A DNA stretch of 64,000 bases from Rosellinia necatrix (Eukaryota > Ascomycota > Sordariomycetes > Xylariales > Xylariaceae), in assembly GCA_021209875.1 (NCBI GenBank), contig JAGYVD010000007.1, positions 1,426,001-1,490,000 on the forward strand, read 5' to 3'. The position numbers and the translations under genes were made by a program. The notes beneath the pieces were generated by a model. That model saw nothing but the letters and a program-made list of their open reading frames with translations, was not told the origin of the DNA and searched no databases. Numbering within the stretch: position 1 is the first letter of the stretch; every line of letters begins with the position of its first letter. Below are positions 59,501 through 64,000 of the stretch, one piece after another.

Positions 59501-59595
59501 ATCCAAGGGCGGCGGGAAGTGCGACAATGCTCAAGTCAGCTTTCAGCAGTGAGACGGGCGATTTAGGTTTTACAACGTCACCTCAGAGCGCCTGA
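56526..59595 (+). CDS. BOI1/BOI2-like polarity protein (SH3-SAM-PH)
   Basis: Two exons (56526-56586 and 56657-59595; 70-nt intron), 999 residues. The tiny first exon encodes 20 residues plus one base and joins to give VLVVIHDFQARSSDELSLAKGDRVELIERDDEFGDGW, a typical SH3 N-terminus. SH3 is at about 15-80, SAM at about 263-331 (WTADDVAEYLFTMGV ... LKTWQKIKSL), and PH at about 750-895 (SGWMKKKNSHFMTTWKPRLF ... TVHYFAVPN). A long Ser/Pro/Thr-rich disordered segment lies between SAM and PH, with several PxxP-type motifs. Domain order matches yeast Boi1/Boi2, which link Cdc42, Bem1 and exocytosis at sites of polarised growth; the same role at hyphal tips is inferred. Starting further downstream would cut the SH3 domain. 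Confidence 0.94.
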
Positions 59596-61167
59596 GCCAC
59601 GATGCTGTACCCAAGATCATAGGGGATATTCCATCATTTCCACCAGCTTTTCATACCTGTTTTGTGCAACACGACACCGTACGCAACACGAGAGACCTGT
59701 CATTTATACCAAGGCGAGCCGACTATCATGTCCAGGCATCATGAGCGCGGCCCCTGTTAGCCCCTATCAGCCCACGGCTAGCCCGCACGTCCCGCGACAC
59801 ACGATAGGTCCCCAGCAATAAGAGTGCTCTGCGATGAAATGTTAGGGAGAGCAACGACACGAGGAAGGGATGAAATAATCAGCAGTAGCGAACGAGGCAT
59901 TTCCGGCTATAAATGAGTAAATGACAAGATTCGTTGTGTACAGGATGGGTCCCTCACCAAGGCCGACAAGGAGGAAATACGTCGACTACATAGCATTTAA
60001 TTAGCAGTCCGTAAGTCTTAATACACTTGTATAAATATGACATGTAAATTCCCTACAGGTCGAAGAGCTAGGCATAAAGTCAGTCTCCAGCAACGGAATA
60101 TGGACCACGCGATTAATATAGGAGTATATTGTCCGAGGTAGTTGCCTCGTGAAAATCACTATAGAGTGTGTGTATGGGCATGCAAGGATATAGTCACCAG
60201 TTCTCTATTACCCCGAATCGTGGTCCTGGAAACATTCTAGTTATATGATTTTGGGGAGGCGAGGAGAACGGGAAAGAGAGAGAAAGAATTAAGAAAAAAG
60301 GAAAAAACAATGTATGGAGTTTCTACCCAGTGATGTTAAACGGTTGGTTTTCCAAAAATGGAAGCAAAAGATGATCGATTGGCGCCAATGGGAATCGAAC
60401 CCATGTTTGCGCGGCCACAACACGCTGTACTAACCACTATACGATGGCACCGTCAAACGATACCGAATTCGGAGAAAAGTCACCCTAGATACTACGTCAC
60501 CAAAGATACTGGCCATTCATTAGCTGGGTTTCAGCGTTCGTTCTCATGCTACCTAGCTACCTAGTGAGCGCCATCTGTTAATATTGCTAATATCAATTCG
60601 ACGACTGCGCCTTGTTACGTAGTACAGAGGTGGTTCAATTTTTTTTTTTTTTTTTTTTCATATTGGTACTCTTGGAAGCCTTACAAGTCGTTCAGGGCGA
60701 TAAGATAAGTAAACCAGCCACCCGTAACTCGCGCCATAGCACCCACCCACCTCTGTCACTAGGCCGTGTTTCCAGGTAGTCCCATGCCGAAGGTTGGAAT
60801 CCGAATTAAATCCAATCAATCTTGGATCTTGTGGTGGCTTCATGAATGCACGGTAGGTATTTCAGGACGTATATAATTCGGGGTTATGCGGTGGAATGGT
60901 CGGGTGCTATGTGAAAGAGCGTAGGTCAACGAAATAGGGATCCCCAAAAGCAAGCCATTCGATTCTGTTCTACTTATTTCATATTTCTCATTCTAACTCG
61001 CTGGGTAGGCCATTGAACTGTACCACCATCTTCACCGTCACAGGTTGTAGCAGCCCTTTTATTGCCCTAATTCCATCATTCCATCTCATCTGGCCTGCCC
61101 ACACCCTTGCCGCATATATAGGACAAAAAGGGTTCCTTCATGAGACACACGCTCACACACCCAAGAC
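59596..61167. other. Intergenic region containing a tRNA gene
   Basis: Apart from the tRNA-His gene, this holds 3' flank of the BOI-like gene, an 18-nt T run near 60640, and the upstream region of the formyltransferase gene. No other gene is recognised. Confidence 0.55.
60381..60451 (-). tRNA. tRNA-His (anticodon GTG)
   Basis: Read on the minus strand, the 71-nt sequence folds as a cloverleaf. The 5' arm GGTGCCA pairs with the 3' arm TGGCGCC (one G-T pair). The D-arm region is TCGTATAGTGGTTAGTA, and the anticodon stem GCGTG/CGCGC holds the loop TTGTGGC, giving anticodon GTG. The T-arm has GGTTCGAATCC. No intron is present and CCA is not encoded. The extra G at position -1 of mature tRNA-His is normally added after transcription in eukaryotes. 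Confidence 0.93.
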
Positions 61168-62736
61168 ATGCGCCATCTCATCGGCTCATGGGTGGCGAGG
61201 ACGAAGTCTGTAGTTCCATTACTATCGTCCTCCTCATCGCAATGTATAGTATCAAGGTATATGACGAGCTCCCTCTCTGGCTGTGGCCATCATTACATCA
61301 CAGACTGCCACCGGCGTCGGCGATATTCGACCAGTCCCAAGAAGAAGGCATCGGACCCTCTGCACATCCTCTTCTGCGGGTCTGATGAGTTCAGCTGTGC
61401 CTCGCTGGAAGCGCTTCACCGCGAACATGTCCAGAACCCCGACCTGATCCGGTCCATCGAGGTCGTCGTGCGCCCGGGCAAGCGGACAGGGCGTGGGTAT
61501 AAGACTATCCGAGATCGTGAGTCGGTCATTTTCCTTGTTGGTTTTATTTCTCCTCGACTTTTATCAATAAACCAAGTTCCTGCAATTAAGGGCTGTGGAG
61601 AACGCCATCTATCCGCCTACACACATACACACAGATATATATATATATATATATTATATAGTTATATATAAATCATATATCATCCATCAAGACGATAGGT
61701 AGAGAGCTATACTGACACCTCACAACCATCAACAGCACCGCTCCGGAGCCTAGCAAACGAACTCAACCTCCCGATCCACGAGCGTGACACGTTCACGGGA
61801 TGGGATGTAAGTCGCCCGAACCAAGAAAGAAAGAAGCCATTCTAGCCCATCCCCTACTAAACCCAACCTCCCCTTAATCATCCCCCTCGCCGAAAAAAAA
61901 AAAAGCGCCAAACTAACCCCCCATCCTTCCCCCCTTCCCCTTTTACCAGATGCCCCTCACGACGAACCTGATCATAGCCGTGTCCTTCGGCCTCTTCGTG
62001 CCGCCGCGCCTCCTCCGCGGCGCCAAGTACGGCGGCCTGAACCTGCACCCGTCGCTGCTGCCGGACCTGCGGGGCCCGGCGCCGCTGCAGCACGCCCTGC
62101 TCGCGGGGCGCTCGCTGACGGGGGTCTCGCTGCAGACGCTGGACGCGCGCGCCTTCGACCGGGGCCTCGTGCTGGCGCAGACGCCCGCGGACGCGGCGGC
62201 CCCAGGCGCCCTCGTCGTGCCGCCGGGCCCGGCCCGCGGCCGCACCGTCCCGGCCCTCCTGGCCCTCGTCACCCCCGTCGCCGCCCGCCTGCTCGTCGAC
62301 GGCCTCCGCGACGGCCTCCACGTGCCGCCGCTCGAGGACCGCGGCTGGTGGGCCCGCCGCGGCGGCGACAGTGACGTCGACGACGAGGCCTTCGCCGCGC
62401 TGTCGCTGCTCCACGCGCCCAAGATCACCAAGGAGGACCGCCGCCTGTCCCCGTCGCTCCTCCTCCCCCCCCTCCTCCGCGACGATGTCGATGGTGCCGC
62501 CGCCGCCGCCGCCGCCGCTGCCGTCCTAGCGCGCCGCCAAGCCGCCATCGGCCCGCTGTGGTTCTGGTCGCGCGACCGGCGGGGGCGGCGGATGCGCGTC
62601 ATCGTCGAGGACCTGGAGGAGCTTCCGCCGCCGCCGCCTCCGACGACGACAACCCCTTTCCAACCGCCCAGCGTGATCGCGCCAGCAGCGGCAACGACGA
62701 CACCGACAACAACACCGATAACAACAACAACAACAA

Positions 62737-62767
<31 letters not shown>

Positions 62768-63152
62768 GACGACGACAGAAGAAAAAGTAGAAGAAACAAC
62801 TCGCTTAGCAGGATCCGCCCACCACCACCACCCGGGAGCCCCACCACCATCACCACCTCCTCCTCGTCGCCGGCAGTACCTCGTCCCCCTCGAGGACGGC
62901 GACGATAACGGCGACGGAGGCAGCGGGGCCCGCTGGAACCTCGTGTTCTGGGACGGCGCCGGCGTCGGCACCGGCACCGGCACCGGCGACACCCCGTCTC
63001 CGGTCCCGGGTTCCGGAGCGGGCGGGGACGGGGACGGGGACGGGGACGGAGACGGACTGTACCTCGGGAATTGTCGTGTTCGGAGCCTCAAGGTCGAGGG
63101 GGACAAGGCGAGGCCCGCACGTCTAGCGCTGCGCAACTTTTTCGTCGATTGA
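61168..63152 (+). CDS. FMT1: Mitochondrial methionyl-tRNA formyltransferase
   Basis: Three exons (61168-61516, 61736-61806, 61950-63152), 540 residues. Formylates initiator Met-tRNA for mitochondrial translation. The N-terminus is Arg/Ser-rich and non-acidic, as for a mitochondrial presequence; an internal Met near residue 31 is an alternative start. Fold start: ILFCGSDEFSCASLEAL. Catalytic set: N171 and H173 in GLNLHPSLLPDLRGPAP, and D211 in ARAFDRG, matching N106/H108/D144 of the E. coli enzyme. Exon 2 supplies PLRSLANELNLPIHERDTFTGWD. The protein is far longer than usual (about 320-420) because the C-terminal half carries Thr, Pro, His, Gly-Thr and Gly-Asp homopolymer-like runs encoded by CAA/CGA- and GGGGAC-type repeats. 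Exon 3 is very GC-rich. Intron 1 (219 nt) contains a TA run. Confidence 0.93.
62640..62790. repeat. Trinucleotide repeat (CAA/CGA) in FMT1
   Basis: Runs of acaaca and acgacg units encode an almost pure Thr stretch in the formyltransferase C-terminal half. The frame stays open through it. Confidence 0.85.
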
Positions 63153-63730
63153 CGAATTGAGAGAGGGGGAGGCGGACTATGCACCGTGGGTTGATTGGTG
63201 ACGGGGCGGGGCCAACGTCATCGTGTAGGATAATGTATCCTGTATTAATATAGCTCACACACGTCGTTACACCTAAAGACACGTTGCTGCTTCCCGAGCG
63301 CACACCCAGCTTCTTAGGTAACCCTGGGCACACTCGGCTGTCTAAGGCATCCTCCTAGGGCAAGTGTTTGCGAGAGAATCACCCTTTAACACTGCGTCCG
63401 ACAGGATGTGGTAGTACACGTCAATTGGGATCTCACTTTCGAGATCCTAGTATGTACTAGTTGCTATTTACTGTACATCGGCGTTTCATGCCCCGTTTCC
63501 CCCCCCAATTCCTGCTCCATCGTTGTCATCGTCGTCGTTATCATCATGGCATAGCTTGCCGTCAACCAAATACATTAATAACATTGTAGCTTTAGAGTTT
63601 TACTACTTTGTTTGGGTTTTGTTTTAGTACATTGACGGTACACGCACAAGCGGAAGCTGCCCGATGCAGATGGCGTCGATGGCTGTCTCGTTTGGGGACC
63701 GCCGTAGCCATGAGGGGGCCTTATGTTGTT
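63153..63730. other. Intergenic region between convergent genes
   Basis: 3' flanks of the formyltransferase gene and of the partial gene at the right edge. No further feature is seen. Confidence 0.55.
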
Positions 63731-64000
63731 TTACATGCTCTTGCGGTGCTTATCGGCCACAGAGCTCGATGCGCTCGAAGATGTCTCGGTCTTGGTGAGG
63801 ATGTTATCATCTTCCTCGTCCTCCTCCTCGATTTGGGGGCCGTGGAGACTCTCTTCGAAGACCGGTTCGGGCTCGTTGAACTCGAACTTCGTCTTGAAGT
63901 CGTGGAGGTGGTTAGAGTATCCACTGCTATTAGAACGGCGACGAGCGTTGACGAAGTTGAATTGCTCGTCGACTACCTCTTGACCAATACCGCCCCTATT
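63731..64000 (-). CDS. 3' end of an unrecognised gene (partial)
   Basis: A 90-codon open frame enters from the right edge on the minus strand and ends at TAA 63731-63733, without an internal start. The sequence is hydrophilic: it begins near NRGGIGQEVVDEQFNFVNARRR, continues through KTKFEFNEPEPVFEESLHG and an acidic Glu/Asp run, and ends with a Ser-rich, basic tail (VADKHRKSM). Such a tail is typical of cytoplasmic C-termini of fungal membrane or signalling proteins, but I do not recognise the family. Codon use and length of the open frame support a real coding end. Confidence 0.55.
   Translation of the reverse strand, partial: NRGGIGQEVVDEQFNFVNARRRSNSSGYSNHLHDFKTKFEFNEPEPVFEESLHGPQIEEEDEEDDNILTKTETSSSASSSVADKHRKSM

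Noticed and set aside
61878..63184. Long minus-strand open frames across FMT1
   Set aside because: Opposite-strand shadows of GC-rich repeats; the plus strand carries conserved catalytic motifs with consistent splicing.
1..64000. CRISPR array or prokaryotic operon signals
   Set aside because: None present; the gene structure is clearly eukaryotic and the tandem repeats lack spacers.

Overview
The window is nuclear DNA from a filamentous ascomycete (Pezizomycotina, most likely Sordariomycetes). Genes are split by short introns (50-220 nt, GTAAGT/GTGAGT-like donors, CTAAC/CTGAC-like branch sites). Several proteins are typical of this group: the Kex1 carboxypeptidase, a Boi-type SH3-SAM-PH protein, a DUF3405 protein, and a cytosine methyltransferase fused to a SNF2/RING helicase. 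I see no bacterial or phage features. Exon joins were made by hand by matching splice phase to family motifs; no transcript or database evidence was available.

Left part (1-23.5 kb), gene-poor: about 4.7 kb without a convincing gene; an intronless gene for a protein with two degenerate Ulp1/C48-like protease modules (4767-6965, +); a GC-rich ureidoglycolate lyase gene (8210-9106, -); a 2257-residue DNMT5/Rad8-like DNA methyltransferase-SNF2-RING protein (10023-16878, -); about 2.5 kb of non-coding DNA with a hairpin and a possible LTR-element trace; and a four-exon 2H phosphoesterase gene (19406-20883, +).

Middle (23.5-44.2 kb): a six-exon DHA1-type MFS transporter with a 13-nt microexon (23522-25835, +), 5 kb without a recognised gene, a DUF3405 type II membrane protein (30860-33483, +), a four-pass membrane protein with a helical N-terminal module (35431-37007, -), an alpha/beta-hydrolase lipase (38873-40150, +), and a small unrecognised two-exon gene (43610-44203, +).

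Right part (45.7-64 kb), a housekeeping block: KEX1 (45728-47861, +), a large MIZ/SP-RING protein (49424-53315, -), a BOI1/2-like polarity protein (56526-59595, +), tRNA-His(GTG) (60381-60451, -), mitochondrial methionyl-tRNA formyltransferase (61168-63152, +), and the 3' end of an unrecognised gene entering from the right edge (63731-64000, -).

Intergenic DNA carries many short tandem repeats, and GGTA/TACC clusters recur in at least ten places. The best lead for something less described is the left part: a predicted cytosine methyltransferase-helicase about 3 kb from a tandem pseudo-protease that has kept most of the Ulp1 scaffold but has Ser where both catalytic Cys residues should be. A functional link between the two is only a hypothesis.
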